37,459 nucleotides of DNA from positions 1 to 37,459 of the forward strand of contig JAMOVK010000081.1 of assembly GCA_027067775.1 (NCBI GenBank), written 5' to 3'. The notes under the pieces are model-generated. The model did not search any database, was not told where the DNA came from, and was given only the letters and a program-made list of their open reading frames with translations. A program made the position numbers and the translations under genes. The stretch comes from Deltaproteobacteria bacterium (GTDB lineage Bacteria > Desulfobacterota > Dissulfuribacteria > Dissulfuribacterales > QOAL01). Each line of letters starts with the position of its first letter. Position 1 is the stretch's first letter. Below, in pieces: positions 16,773 to 28,422 of this stretch.

Positions 16773-18566
16773 TTATAGTGTACTGTAGATAGCCTTGTCA
16801 TAGGCCTTTAGTATATCGGCCCGGCTTATTATCCCTCTTGGTATCTTTTTATCTGTTCTATCTGCCAATACGACCAGTTCATCGGTTTTTTCCTCAGCCA
16901 TCTTTTTAAGAGCAGTAGCGAGAGAATTCCAGGGGAATATGGTAGGTCTGTCTTCCATAAGATCCTTTACCCTAATATCCGAGTCAAGACCTTGGAAAGT
17001 TACTGCATGACGCACAGCCTGAGCCATTATAACACCTGCATAACTGCCATCTTTATGAACCACAACAAAACAGGAAGCAGGATACTTTGACATATACGAA
17101 ACAAGCTCTCTCAATGTCCAGTCTTCAGGAACAGGCTCTGGCTGCTGATCCTGCACCCTCTTTAACACCTCATGGACAGTCAGCCTGGCAAGGATTCCAA
17201 GAAGGAAATCCCCGTGATGTATGGGGGTATCAAACCTTGTGGTAAGCTGTTTTTCATAAATGCCCTTCTGGCCCTTTAAGAGAAAGGCCAGGGTAGAAAC
17301 CCATACTGATGGAAGGAGAAGCTCGTAGTTCCCTGTCATCTCGCTCACCATGATGACAGTAGAAAACGGGGTGCTGGCAGCAGAGGCAAAAAAACCTGCC
17401 ATTCCGACAATAACGTACGCTTCGGGATTTGGCACTAGACTTGGCCATATGTGCTGGAGCATCAATCCCACTGCCCCTCCAAGGGTCCCGCCAATAACTA
17501 CTGATGGCCCAAAAACTCCTCCACTCCCGCCTGAGCCAATGCTGAATGCAGTGGCAAAGATCTTTCCCACTGCTACGAGCAGTAGGGTTGTAAGAAGGAG
17601 TTTGCCCTCAAAGGCCTGCTGAAGCACTCCATAACCTGTATATATTGCTTCAGGAAGAAAGTAGCCAATAACACCAGTGAGAAACCCACCAATAGCGGGT
17701 TTTATGTGGTTTATGGTGGGAAGTTTTAGAAAAAGGTCACGAATAAAATAGAATACCCGGGCATAGATCCTTGCTCCATAGGCCACCGCTACTGCAAGTA
17801 TGGTATAGGGCAAGATCTCGGCTGAATGATGAAAGACATAGTGTGGTGTTTTAAAGAGGGTTCCAAAGCCAAAAAAAAGGGAAAAAACACAGTAGGCTAT
17901 AACTGAAGTAATGGCTGAGGGCACAAGGAGCTCGTACTCCATATCTATGTCCCTGTAAAGAATTTCAGCCGCAAATATGGCGCCTGCAAGCGGGGCGTGA
18001 AATATGGAGCCGATTCCGGCGCTCATGCCAGCCATCATTAGAGTGCGGCGCTCCTGGGTGCTAAGATGAAGCTTTTGGGCAATGATGGAACCAAAGCCAG
18101 CCCCTATCTGGGCAATAGGGCCTTCCCTTCCCCCTGAGCCACCAGAGCCAATGGTAATGGCAGAGGCAATGGTCTTTACAAGAGGAACCCTGGCCCTGAT
18201 TGTTGCATCCTTGAAATGGTAGCTTTCCAGAGCGGCATCTGTCCCGTGGCCTTCTGCTTCAGGGGCGAAGGTGTAGATCAACCAGCCGGAGATTATCCCT
18301 CCAAGAGTCGGCACCACCAGGAGCATCCACCTGATAAAAGGGGTATCGGTAGGGGGAAAAAGAGGATGCTCCCCGCCTGGGCCTTCAGGCCTGTAACCAG
18401 CCATGTAGTCAAGAAATATGTGACGAGCAAAGTCCAGAGCGACAAAGAAGAAAACAGAACCAAGTCCTGCAATTATTCCTGTAGGAATAGCAAGAAGAAG
18501 GAGTCTTCTAAGATGAAGCCATCTTTTGATATTTTTTATGAACTTTTTCTTAAGCTGGAATATCAT
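16773..18566 (-). CDS. ClC-type chloride channel/transporter with C-terminal CBS domains
   Basis: GSGGSGGREGPIAQIGAGFGS, GSGGSGGVFGPSVVIGGTLGG; CBS region at C-terminus. Start placed at ATG 18566; the listed ORF extends to 18668 but would overlap the divergent cbiET. Confidence 0.93.
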   Translation of the reverse strand: MIFQLKKKFIKNIKRWLHLRRLLLLAIPTGIIAGLGSVFFFVALDFARHIFLDYMAGYRPEGPGGEHPLFPPTDTPFIRWMLLVVPTLGGIISGWLIYTFAPEAEGHGTDAALESYHFKDATIRARVPLVKTIASAITIGSGGSGGREGPIAQIGAGFGSIIAQKLHLSTQERRTLMMAGMSAGIGSIFHAPLAGAIFAAEILYRDIDMEYELLVPSAITSVIAYCVFSLFFGFGTLFKTPHYVFHHSAEILPYTILAVAVAYGARIYARVFYFIRDLFLKLPTINHIKPAIGGFLTGVIGYFLPEAIYTGYGVLQQAFEGKLLLTTLLLVAVGKIFATAFSIGSGGSGGVFGPSVVIGGTLGGAVGLMLQHIWPSLVPNPEAYVIVGMAGFFASAASTPFSTVIMVSEMTGNYELLLPSVWVSTLAFLLKGQKGIYEKQLTTRFDTPIHHGDFLLGILARLTVHEVLKRVQDQQPEPVPEDWTLRELVSYMSKYPASCFVVVHKDGSYAGVIMAQAVRHAVTFQGLDSDIRVKDLMEDRPTIFPWNSLATALKKMAEEKTDELVVLADRTDKKIPRGIISRADILKAYDKAIYSTL

Positions 18567-18638
18567 AAAGCCTGCACCTTTGCCTTGGGCTTTTTTTAAA
18601 AAATATTGTAGCGTATAGCTATTTGGAAGTAAAAGGAA

Positions 18639-19853
18639 ATGATATTTATAGCCGGTTTTGATCCACAAGAAACAAGTTTCCTCGTAAACCGTCTTATTGA
18701 AACATCCTCTGTGGTCTTTGCTTCAAAAAGATTTCACTACAAGCTGTCAGGACAGTTGGGAGAAAAACTCCAAGACATCGTACCTCTCCACAAGATGTTT
18801 CAAAGGCTCAGAACACTGCCCTCATCCGATGATGCCGTTGTACTGACATCAGGCGATCCGCTCTTTTTTGGCATTGGCAGAAGATTTTTGAAGGAGTTTC
18901 CCGCAGAACAGTTGGCATTTTATCCGGCTCTTACCACAGTTCAAAAGGCATGTGCCCGTTTTGCGCTGCCTTGGGATGATATGGATTTCGTAAGTCTTCA
19001 CGGAAAAAGGGAGAAGGGTTATCAGGTCCTAATAAAAAAAATCCTGTCAAAAAGTCCCTTTAAACTGGCTATATTTACTGACAATAAAAATCCACCCAAT
19101 AAGATAGCAAAAAGGCTCGATGAAAAAGGCCTGGAAGATGCCCGTTTTCTTGTTGCACAGGACATAGGCGGCGAAAATGAGGCATTTTGGGACATGTCTT
19201 TACAGGAGGCTATCAGCAGGGATTTTCATCCCTTGAATCTATTGATAATCAAAGGGGAACACAACAGGAACAACCTTGGATTTGGCCAGCCGGAAAACTG
19301 TTTTTATCATGAAAGGGGACTTATCACAAAGCCAGAGATCCGCTCGGTTATTCTTTCCAAACTAAGGCTTCCAGACTCTGGCGTGATGTGGGATATTGGG
19401 GCTGGCTCGGGATCTGTCTCCATGGAGGCATCTGTCATCTCACCAGGGCTTGAGATCTTTGCCATTGAAAAACAACAGAAAAGGTGCCAGCACATTTTAA
19501 AGAACAAAAAAAAGATTTTGGGCCTTAACATAGAGGTGATATGCGCTGAAGCCCCAGAGTGTCTCGTTAATCTTCCAAGGCCAGACCGGATTTTCATTGG
19601 AGGAGGCCTCGGCTCGGACAGACTTCTGGAAACAGCCTGGCGACGCCTTGGGGACGAGGGCATACTGGTAACATCAGCCATACTTGTTGAAAGTCTGCAA
19701 AAGGCCCTTGCCTTTTCTAAGGCCAGAGGCAGAAATCATGAACTTGTCCAGATAACCGTAAGCCACGCCAAAGACCTTGGCCAAGGAACATATCTTAAAC
19801 CAGGAGCTTGTATCTCCATCTTTACACTATGCAAGAAGAAAAGGGCCTTTTAA
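18639..19853 (+). CDS. cbiET: Bifunctional precorrin-6Y C5,15-methyltransferase/decarboxylase (CbiE-CbiT/CobL)
   Basis: N-terminal CbiE-like VVLTSGDPLFFGIGRR; C-terminal CbiT-like MWDIGAGSGSVSMEAS...DRIFIGGG. Confidence 0.93.
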   Translation: MIFIAGFDPQETSFLVNRLIETSSVVFASKRFHYKLSGQLGEKLQDIVPLHKMFQRLRTLPSSDDAVVLTSGDPLFFGIGRRFLKEFPAEQLAFYPALTTVQKACARFALPWDDMDFVSLHGKREKGYQVLIKKILSKSPFKLAIFTDNKNPPNKIAKRLDEKGLEDARFLVAQDIGGENEAFWDMSLQEAISRDFHPLNLLIIKGEHNRNNLGFGQPENCFYHERGLITKPEIRSVILSKLRLPDSGVMWDIGAGSGSVSMEASVISPGLEIFAIEKQQKRCQHILKNKKKILGLNIEVICAEAPECLVNLPRPDRIFIGGGLGSDRLLETAWRRLGDEGILVTSAILVESLQKALAFSKARGRNHELVQITVSHAKDLGQGTYLKPGACISIFTLCKKKRAF

Positions 19854-21133
19854 AACCATATAAACTTCTGCAGATGGCAGGACTACCGCTAATCCCCATG
19901 CTTGCCTCCTTTTGTCTCTTGCACAGAAAATACCGAAGCCAATTTATGGCCCGTATTGGAGTCCACCTGCCAAAGCTCGACAAACGAACTCCAAAGATAT
20001 GGATCCATGCCATGTCACTTGGTGAATACAATGCAGCCAGACCTCTTATAAAGGCCATCTCTTCAGCCATTCCCGATGCTATCTTGATCGTTTCCGCATC
20101 CACAAGATCTGGCTTAGAGGCACTCAGAAAAGACAGCCTGAATCAGAATCATGTAACTGTGGCCATGCCCTATGATCTCTTTTTTATTACGAAAAAATTC
20201 GTAAACAGACTTTGCCCAAACTGTTTCCTCCTTGTAGAAACAGATCTGTGGCCATGTCTACTGTGGGATCTGCACAAACATGGCTGTAAGATCATTCTTG
20301 CAAACGGAAGCATTTCATCAAACTCTGCTAAAAGACTTCAAAAAATCCCAAGACTTGCACGGTTTCTTTATGGACCGTTCACAAAACTATGCATGCAATC
20401 AAATGACGATGCCAAAAGGCTGAAAGGCCTTGGCATAGGACATGACAAGATCGAGGTGCTTGGAAATCTGAAATCTGACATTATCCCTCCTGCCATCACA
20501 GATCAGGTTCGAAAAAGACTTATGGAAGCAACCGGCTTCCCGATTACAAGCCCCATACTTTGCGCGGGAAGCACCCATGAACCGGAAGAAAAGATTCTAC
20601 TCGAGGCTTTCCTACGCCTTAGGAGACACCACAAGGATCTTAAAATGATACTTGCACCACGTGATGTTAGGAGAGGCAAAGAAATAGAGAGAATATGCTC
20701 GCAACTTAGCTTAACATACAGATCCAGAAGCAAAGGCCCAAAAAGAAACAACCCTGATATATACATTCTTGATACCTTGGGAGAGCTGCAGAAATTTTAC
20801 GCGATTTGTCATCTGGCATTTGTTGGAGGAAGCCTTGCGCCTGTTGGGGGACACAATCTTTTGGAACCCATCCATCTTGGAAGGCCTGTGATTTTTGGCC
20901 CCCACGTGGAAAGCTGCCAGGAAGTGGCAAGGGCTTTGATGGAAAAGGGTGCAGGCTTTATGGTAACGGATCAGATAGCACTTGAAAAAACAACAGAAAA
21001 ACTCTTGCCAGCATCTTCAAGTTATGACTCTGCCAAAAAGGCGGCCATAGATTTTAGCCGATCCATCAGAGGAGTTGCCGGCAGATACGCGGAAATGGTC
21101 AAAACGCTTTTACACAACAATGATAACCTCTAA
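19829..21133 (+). CDS. waaA: 3-deoxy-D-manno-octulosonic acid transferase
   Basis: IWIHAMSLGEYNAARPLI, ETDLWPCLLWDLHKHGCKIILANGSIS, FVGGSLAPVGGHNLLEPIHLGRPVIFGPH. Confidence 0.96.
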   Translation: MQEEKGLLKPYKLLQMAGLPLIPMLASFCLLHRKYRSQFMARIGVHLPKLDKRTPKIWIHAMSLGEYNAARPLIKAISSAIPDAILIVSASTRSGLEALRKDSLNQNHVTVAMPYDLFFITKKFVNRLCPNCFLLVETDLWPCLLWDLHKHGCKIILANGSISSNSAKRLQKIPRLARFLYGPFTKLCMQSNDDAKRLKGLGIGHDKIEVLGNLKSDIIPPAITDQVRKRLMEATGFPITSPILCAGSTHEPEEKILLEAFLRLRRHHKDLKMILAPRDVRRGKEIERICSQLSLTYRSRSKGPKRNNPDIYILDTLGELQKFYAICHLAFVGGSLAPVGGHNLLEPIHLGRPVIFGPHVESCQEVARALMEKGAGFMVTDQIALEKTTEKLLPASSSYDSAKKAAIDFSRSIRGVAGRYAEMVKTLLHNNDNL

Positions 21134-22208
21134 TCAGGCAGAAAAATTATTCCTGATAGGACGTCCCTTTTCCTTTATATACGCCTGCCTCATGAGCCTT
21201 AGAAGACGTCTTTATGGCAGGGGGATACTTAAGGCAAGGAAACTGTCCTGCCCTGTGATAAGCATTGGCAATCTGAGCCTTGGCGGAACAGGAAAGACAC
21301 CCCATGTTGTCTCCATCTGCTCCTTTTTAAAAAACCGTGGATACAGGCCTTGCATATTGACCAGGGGCTACGGGGGAAAAGCAGGCAGAGGACCTGTTGT
21401 GGTAAGCGATGGCAAGGATATCATGGCCTCTGCCAAGATGGCAGGAGATGAACCATGGATGATGGCCTCACAACTTGAAGGGGTTCCTGTTGTGGCAGGT
21501 TCTGACAGATACAGATGCGGACAATATGCCATAAAACACTTCCGGCCATCTGTCTTTGTACTTGATGACGGATTTCAGCATATCAGGCTGTACAGGGACA
21601 TAGACCTGGTACTAATGGAAGCTCCCAATCCTTTCGGGTCCGGACATGTCTTTCCCGGAGGCACCTTAAGAGAGTCACCAAAGGCCCTTAGCCTCGCAGA
21701 TGCTGTAATCCTTACAAAATGTAACGAAATGCCTTTTAATATGCTCGAACTTGTTGAAGAAGAGATTCGTCCATTTATGGAGGGGCAGCCAATATTCAGG
21801 AGTTTCTACCAGTTGGCCAGCATTGAGATAGTATGTGGAGAAAAATTAAAGAAATTAGATAGTAATAATCTGTCAAATTATCACTTTTTCTGCTTTTGCG
21901 GGCTCGCAAGGCCGGATTCCCTTACAAAGTTGTTAACGAATTCTGGCGTAAAGGTGACGGGTAGCATTTGGTTTCCAGATCACCACTTTTATTCTCAAAA
22001 GGACCTAAAAAGAATAGGCGAGATGGCCAGACTGAAAGGTTGTTCTATTGTTTTGACAACAGAAAAAGATTTTGCCAAAATATTAGTTGACCAGTGGGAT
22101 AAAATTAACAGAAAGATATCTTTGGCAGTGGTCAATATAGATGTAGGTCTGCCACAATCTTTCTGGCATTTTCTCACCTGTCGACTGGAGGGATCTGGGC
22201 CTATTTAG
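21120..22208 (+). CDS. lpxK: Tetraacyldisaccharide 4'-kinase
   Basis: VISIGNLSLGGTGKTPHVV, ILTRGYGG, VLDDGFQHIRLYRDIDLVLMEAPNPFGSGHVFPGGTLRESPKAL. Confidence 0.96.
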   Translation: MITSNQAEKLFLIGRPFSFIYACLMSLRRRLYGRGILKARKLSCPVISIGNLSLGGTGKTPHVVSICSFLKNRGYRPCILTRGYGGKAGRGPVVVSDGKDIMASAKMAGDEPWMMASQLEGVPVVAGSDRYRCGQYAIKHFRPSVFVLDDGFQHIRLYRDIDLVLMEAPNPFGSGHVFPGGTLRESPKALSLADAVILTKCNEMPFNMLELVEEEIRPFMEGQPIFRSFYQLASIEIVCGEKLKKLDSNNLSNYHFFCFCGLARPDSLTKLLTNSGVKVTGSIWFPDHHFYSQKDLKRIGEMARLKGCSIVLTTEKDFAKILVDQWDKINRKISLAVVNIDVGLPQSFWHFLTCRLEGSGPI

Positions 22209-22251
22209 GTGTGGAATTAGTCTGCTTGCAACTGGTCAAGGGGAGAAATTC

Positions 22252-24450
22252 ATGAAAATAAATCTAAGGGGCGGCCTTTTAGGGCCCTTTTTGGAATCAA
22301 CACTGATCTGCCTTACGGCTGTACTGTACGGCCTTAATGCATATGGTAAAACCGCCTCACTTCCTTTCTATGAACCAGAACGCATCTACTACTTTATGGA
22401 CGAACCCGTTGTAACAGCATCAAGGTTCCGACAACCCACTAGCCAGGCTCCTTCTACGGTCTTGGTTGTTACCGACAAGATGATACGCGAAAGAGGATAC
22501 AAATGCCTTGTAGACGTTGTTGAAGACCTGCCAGGCTTTGATATTCACAAACACATCGGAGGCCAAGCAGGTGGCACTTACGTTATTCAAAGAGGCATCT
22601 GGGGCAACAACAAACTGCTGGTCTTAAAGGATGGCATCAGGCTCAATCCGGAAAACGGAAGCAATCTCGTTTATGGAAATCAGCTTTCTCTTGGAGATCT
22701 GAAACAGATAGAGATCATGTACGGACCGTCTTCAGCCATTTACGGAGCAGATGCATATGCAGGAATTATCAATCTCATAACCAAAAAGGTGAAACAGCAA
22801 AAACATGCTGAACTGCAGATCTCGGGAGGAAATGCTGACAGTGTTGACGGTCATATATTGGTACAGGCAAAACCCACGTCAGGATCATTCTTGCACCTTT
22901 ATGGTCATGCCTTTAGTTCAAACGGATTTGACCTGGCTGACATATACAGTGATTATCACTATCATATGCCAGGAGATGGACGTGTACGTTTTTATGACAC
23001 CAGTCAGAAGTTTGAAATCCCTGAACGTGACTGGGACCTTACCCTAAAAGGCGGATGGAAAAACCTGAAATTTGAAGGCGTCTACCTGCATACAAGCCAA
23101 CCAACAAATATTGCTGCACCTTTCAATACGGGCCGGACACAGCATTCCAAAGACAGGGTAGAGCTAGATACGTGGAATTTCAGGCTTACCCATTCTCTGG
23201 GTCTTTTGAAAAATCTAAGGGCTATCACTAGATTTCAAGGACAGATTTATCGCATGGATCCGCATAGCAGGTACGGTCGAAAAAAGTTCAACAACTACAT
23301 ATACGAACGTTCGGACATGCTTGGCCTGGAAGAACAGCTTCGTTTCAATTACCCAAAAGGCAAGATTATTGGTGGATTCACCTTCAAAAGGATCTCTACC
23401 ATGCCATACCTTAACTCCAGGAAACCTTTTGATAAGGGGGATATTTACAAGGATTTTCCGGTAAAGGAGGTCATCACCTCGGACGGCAGACATCTGAGTG
23501 TTGGCCCATTCAAAGAATACGACTACTGGACCTACGGAGCCTATATCCAAAGCAATCATCGATTTGGCAAAAAACTGTCTGTATTTGCAGGTGCACGTTT
23601 TGACTGGGAGACTTTTACCCATCACAACTCATTCAATCCCAGAACAGGCATAATCTACACCATAAAGAAGGGAGAAACCCTCAAGCTTATGTATGGAAGA
23701 GCCTATATTTCACCTTCTGCATATTTCAGGTTCAAGGCCTGGGTAGACTACAACTATGCTCATCTTCCACCATCGGTCTTTGGAAGGCGTCTGGATCCCG
23801 AAAAGGTATCCTCCATCGAACTTAATTATTCAAGGCATACAAGGCGTTTCTTTCTGAACGTGTCTACATATGTCTCTCGATCTACTGACTCGATATTAGA
23901 AGCCGGGCGTTTCATAAAGGATGTTCTCCTTGTGACGGAAACCGGCATGCAAAAGGCCACAGTGGAGATTGCGGACAACGTGGGTAAGGTCACAAATTTT
24001 GGCATAGATATCGGGGCAAGTTACAAGTTCAGCCGTGCAGTGGTAGCTAATTTTGGCTATTCTTTTATAAATTCTAGACAGAGACTAAGAGGCCACAGCT
24101 TTGATGGCCCAAAAATCTCCAACCACAAGGTCATGGCAGGACTTACAGGCTATCTTGGAGAACACTTTTCATACAACATCAGATGCAGGTGGAGAAGTGA
24201 AATCCATACCAATCCCACCAATACCGTTTATCATGGCTCTACCATTCCAGGCATATTCCTTTTGGATGCCAACCTCAGGTGGCTTAACCTTCTGCCTGGC
24301 CTGGATGCACAGCTTACAATTAAAAACCTGCTGGATTCCAAGTATTTTACCGCTGCCAATGAAAGCGGAGACCCGACAAATGGAGCCTCATTGCCAAGGG
24401 TGCCTCAAGATCCATTCAGTTTTTTGATTGGCGTTAGTCACACGTTTTAG
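22252..24450 (+). CDS. TonB-dependent outer membrane receptor
   Basis: Signal peptide; plug-domain VVTASRFRQPTSQAPSTVLVVTDKMI, IEIMYGPSSAIYGADAYAGIINLITKK; C-terminal beta-strand FSFLIGVSHTF ending in Phe. Confidence 0.95.
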   Translation: MKINLRGGLLGPFLESTLICLTAVLYGLNAYGKTASLPFYEPERIYYFMDEPVVTASRFRQPTSQAPSTVLVVTDKMIRERGYKCLVDVVEDLPGFDIHKHIGGQAGGTYVIQRGIWGNNKLLVLKDGIRLNPENGSNLVYGNQLSLGDLKQIEIMYGPSSAIYGADAYAGIINLITKKVKQQKHAELQISGGNADSVDGHILVQAKPTSGSFLHLYGHAFSSNGFDLADIYSDYHYHMPGDGRVRFYDTSQKFEIPERDWDLTLKGGWKNLKFEGVYLHTSQPTNIAAPFNTGRTQHSKDRVELDTWNFRLTHSLGLLKNLRAITRFQGQIYRMDPHSRYGRKKFNNYIYERSDMLGLEEQLRFNYPKGKIIGGFTFKRISTMPYLNSRKPFDKGDIYKDFPVKEVITSDGRHLSVGPFKEYDYWTYGAYIQSNHRFGKKLSVFAGARFDWETFTHHNSFNPRTGIIYTIKKGETLKLMYGRAYISPSAYFRFKAWVDYNYAHLPPSVFGRRLDPEKVSSIELNYSRHTRRFFLNVSTYVSRSTDSILEAGRFIKDVLLVTETGMQKATVEIADNVGKVTNFGIDIGASYKFSRAVVANFGYSFINSRQRLRGHSFDGPKISNHKVMAGLTGYLGEHFSYNIRCRWRSEIHTNPTNTVYHGSTIPGIFLLDANLRWLNLLPGLDAQLTIKNLLDSKYFTAANESGDPTNGASLPRVPQDPFSFLIGVSHTF

Positions 24451-24458
24451 GCTAGTCC

Positions 24459-25451
24459 ATGCTGCCACTATTACAAAATTCACCAGCTAGATACAAAAAC
24501 CAGTGCTATCCATTGGCCGCACCCATGCTGTATGCCATCCTTGTTATCCTCTTTGGCCTTTGGGATGCCTGGCCCATACATGGAGCAGACAAGGAAACAA
24601 AAAACTTTGTCATTGTGGTTTCCAAGGATTTGAGACCATATCTGGAATGCGAACAGGGAGTTAGACAATTTTTAGAAAATTGGCACAAAAAGCCTCATAA
24701 AATCATATCCATGCATCTGGCGGAAAAAAGCCAACGCTATGTAAAAGAGGCGATAGCCAACCTGAAACCGGATATGGTGATCTGCATAGGCACAAAGGCC
24801 ACCTATCTGCTTAAGGAAATAAAACCGGATTGTCCATGGGTTGCTACTTTTATCATTGACAAGACGATAGAGAAGCTAAAGGCTCAAGGCATAGTGGCAG
24901 TTAGCATGGATGTACCTATTGAAAAAAGAATATCTGTCCTTTGCAGGATAAAAGACCACATCCATGCAGCCGTTCTTGCGCGTGATACTCCTGTAAGCCC
25001 AAAAAATTATGTCAAGTATGGACCTTGCCAAACAAAAGATGCCTACTTTAGAATCTTTCCCTTCTTTTCATCCATAGAGATAGCGCTACAAAACATATTA
25101 AAAAGCCTTATAAACGCCCTTTTTATTACGGCAGACCCTGATGTCTTTAGCTCTCAGGAAGTGGTATCCTACACCCTTTTGTGGGGCCTAAGAAACAAGG
25201 TTGCCATTTGTGGCCTCTCATCTGGCTATGTCAGAAACGGTGCCTTATACGCTTTGGAAGCAGACCTTAAATCATTGGGTAGACAGACTGCCAGACTTGC
25301 CCTGCACTATCTGTCTGGAAAGATAAAGGGGAACGTGATTGTCCAGCATCCCAAACGACTGGTCTTATCCATAAATTTGAAAACTGCCTCAAGACTCGGA
25401 TTAAAGATCCCTGAGTCGGTTTTGAAAGAGGCTCGGGTAATAATCAAATGA
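24459..25451 (+). CDS. ABC transporter substrate-binding-like protein (ABC_sub_bind type)
   Basis: N-terminal hydrophobic signal; KPDMVICIGTKATYLLKEI, ALFITADPDVFSSQEVVSYTLLWGLRNKVAICGLSSGYVRNGALYALEADLKSLGRQTARLALHYLSG. Confidence 0.83.
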   Translation: MLPLLQNSPARYKNQCYPLAAPMLYAILVILFGLWDAWPIHGADKETKNFVIVVSKDLRPYLECEQGVRQFLENWHKKPHKIISMHLAEKSQRYVKEAIANLKPDMVICIGTKATYLLKEIKPDCPWVATFIIDKTIEKLKAQGIVAVSMDVPIEKRISVLCRIKDHIHAAVLARDTPVSPKNYVKYGPCQTKDAYFRIFPFFSSIEIALQNILKSLINALFITADPDVFSSQEVVSYTLLWGLRNKVAICGLSSGYVRNGALYALEADLKSLGRQTARLALHYLSGKIKGNVIVQHPKRLVLSINLKTASRLGLKIPESVLKEARVIIK

Positions 25452-26839
25452 GGATTGGCTTAAGACTTAAAGTTGTCATTATCTTTGTACTCATAGAATT
25501 GGCCATGGTAGTGGCGATAGGAACGCTCTACACCCAAAAAGCCACCTCTATGCTGGAGGAAGAATTTATGGCAAAAGGGCGGGCTATAGGCCAGTTTTTT
25601 GCCAATACGGTCAAGCTTCCTATTCTCAGCGGAAACAAAGAGATGCTCATGGACCAGTGTGATCGTATGCTGAAAAGGCCTGACATAGCCGGGGTCAAGA
25701 TATTTGATGATAATGACAAGCTGCTGGCCAGCTGCTCCAGAAAAACGTCAGAGCCCATAGAGCAGATCTCGTGCCCGGTTACCATTGTTAGAGACACGTC
25801 AGACGATGTGGAAGGTATTTATAATATAGCTCCAGAAAAGGCCATAGAAACCATAGGTAAGGTCCAGCTCTTTCTTTCCAGGAAAAATATAGATGAAAAG
25901 ATACTTGGTCTTCAACTCTACTCTCTTGCCATTTGCCTAGGGGCCCTTGCTCTGTCGGTATTTTTGGGATCACTGATGGTTGGCAAAGTGGTAGTCAATC
26001 CGATTCTAAAACTGAAAGACGAAATCTATCGTTTTTCGCAAGGCATGCTCCACCATAGAATCAGGCTTCATACCGGGGATGAAATCGAAGAATTGGCAAA
26101 TACCTTTAACAACATGGCTGACTCCCTTATAGGATATATTTCAGATCAGATCGACAAGGCCACAGATAAGGTCCAGCTAAAAAACCTGGCTGTCCTGGGT
26201 GAGCTCTCAGCCATGCTTCTCCATGAAGTTGGCAATACCCTGAACAGGTTTGGACTTATAAAGTATCAGATATCTCAGGAAAGGCTTTCAGAGGCTGGCC
26301 TAAAGGCCATTGAGACCTTTGATGAAAACCTTGGAAGTCTTAAAAGGTTTACCCAGAACGTGTCTCTATTTTCCAAGAAACCCGAGGTAATCCTTGGAAG
26401 GATAAACATCAAAGAACTTATACAGGCCCTTTGCAGCTCCCTCAAACTTATAGACAAAAAAGGGATTCACATAAAGACGGAATTACCCTCTAGAGAGTGC
26501 ATAATAATGGGAGACAAGGAGCTGATGAATCAGGCCATCTTGAACATCCTCACCAATGCAATGGATGCAGTAGGTCCAGCAGGCAGAATCAGGGTGAGTC
26601 TGAAAGATATGGACGATCGTATACAAATTATCATTGCAGACAATGGCCCGGGCATACCACAAGAAGAACTTGGAGAGATATTCAGGCCATTTTTCACTAA
26701 AAAAGGACCAAGGGGCACAGGTCTTGGACTTGCCATTGCAAAATCTTTTATAGAGGCACATGAAGGACATATAGAGGTAACCAGCCGACCAGGCAGGACC
26801 GAGTTTATCATTATCATTCCAAAACATTTTCCCTTTTAA
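25448..26839 (+). CDS. HAMP-domain membrane sensor histidine kinase
   Basis: Two TM segments, HAMP (DEIEELANTFNNMADSL), H-box MLLHEVGNTLNRFG, N/G boxes NAMDAVG, DNGPGIP, GTGLGLAIAKSF; ATGA overlap with upstream gene. Confidence 0.94.
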   Translation: MRIGLRLKVVIIFVLIELAMVVAIGTLYTQKATSMLEEEFMAKGRAIGQFFANTVKLPILSGNKEMLMDQCDRMLKRPDIAGVKIFDDNDKLLASCSRKTSEPIEQISCPVTIVRDTSDDVEGIYNIAPEKAIETIGKVQLFLSRKNIDEKILGLQLYSLAICLGALALSVFLGSLMVGKVVVNPILKLKDEIYRFSQGMLHHRIRLHTGDEIEELANTFNNMADSLIGYISDQIDKATDKVQLKNLAVLGELSAMLLHEVGNTLNRFGLIKYQISQERLSEAGLKAIETFDENLGSLKRFTQNVSLFSKKPEVILGRINIKELIQALCSSLKLIDKKGIHIKTELPSRECIIMGDKELMNQAILNILTNAMDAVGPAGRIRVSLKDMDDRIQIIIADNGPGIPQEELGEIFRPFFTKKGPRGTGLGLAIAKSFIEAHEGHIEVTSRPGRTEFIIIIPKHFPF

Positions 26840-27032
26840 ACACCCAACGTTACTAAATAAACCGGGCCTAGCATGCTATTTCTGAAAAAGTTCCCTGCAC
26901 TTTATGCCGATAAGAAATCAGGAATTAAAAAGTCCAGACGAAGAGTCTGCAATCAAAAAGATTGCACAGACTGCAATAGGCATTATATATTTAATGTTTC
27001 CATAAAATTTCTTTTGGTCCATGGAGGAAACT

Positions 27033-28420
<1,388 letters not shown>

Positions 28421-28422
28421 TC

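Noticed and set aside
16764-16790. Similarity of ATTATAGTGTACTGTAGAT near the ClC stop to ATTATAGTGTAGTATAGAT upstream of the DUF2959 gene
   Set aside because: Short AT-rich match, one copy overlaps coding sequence; likely chance.
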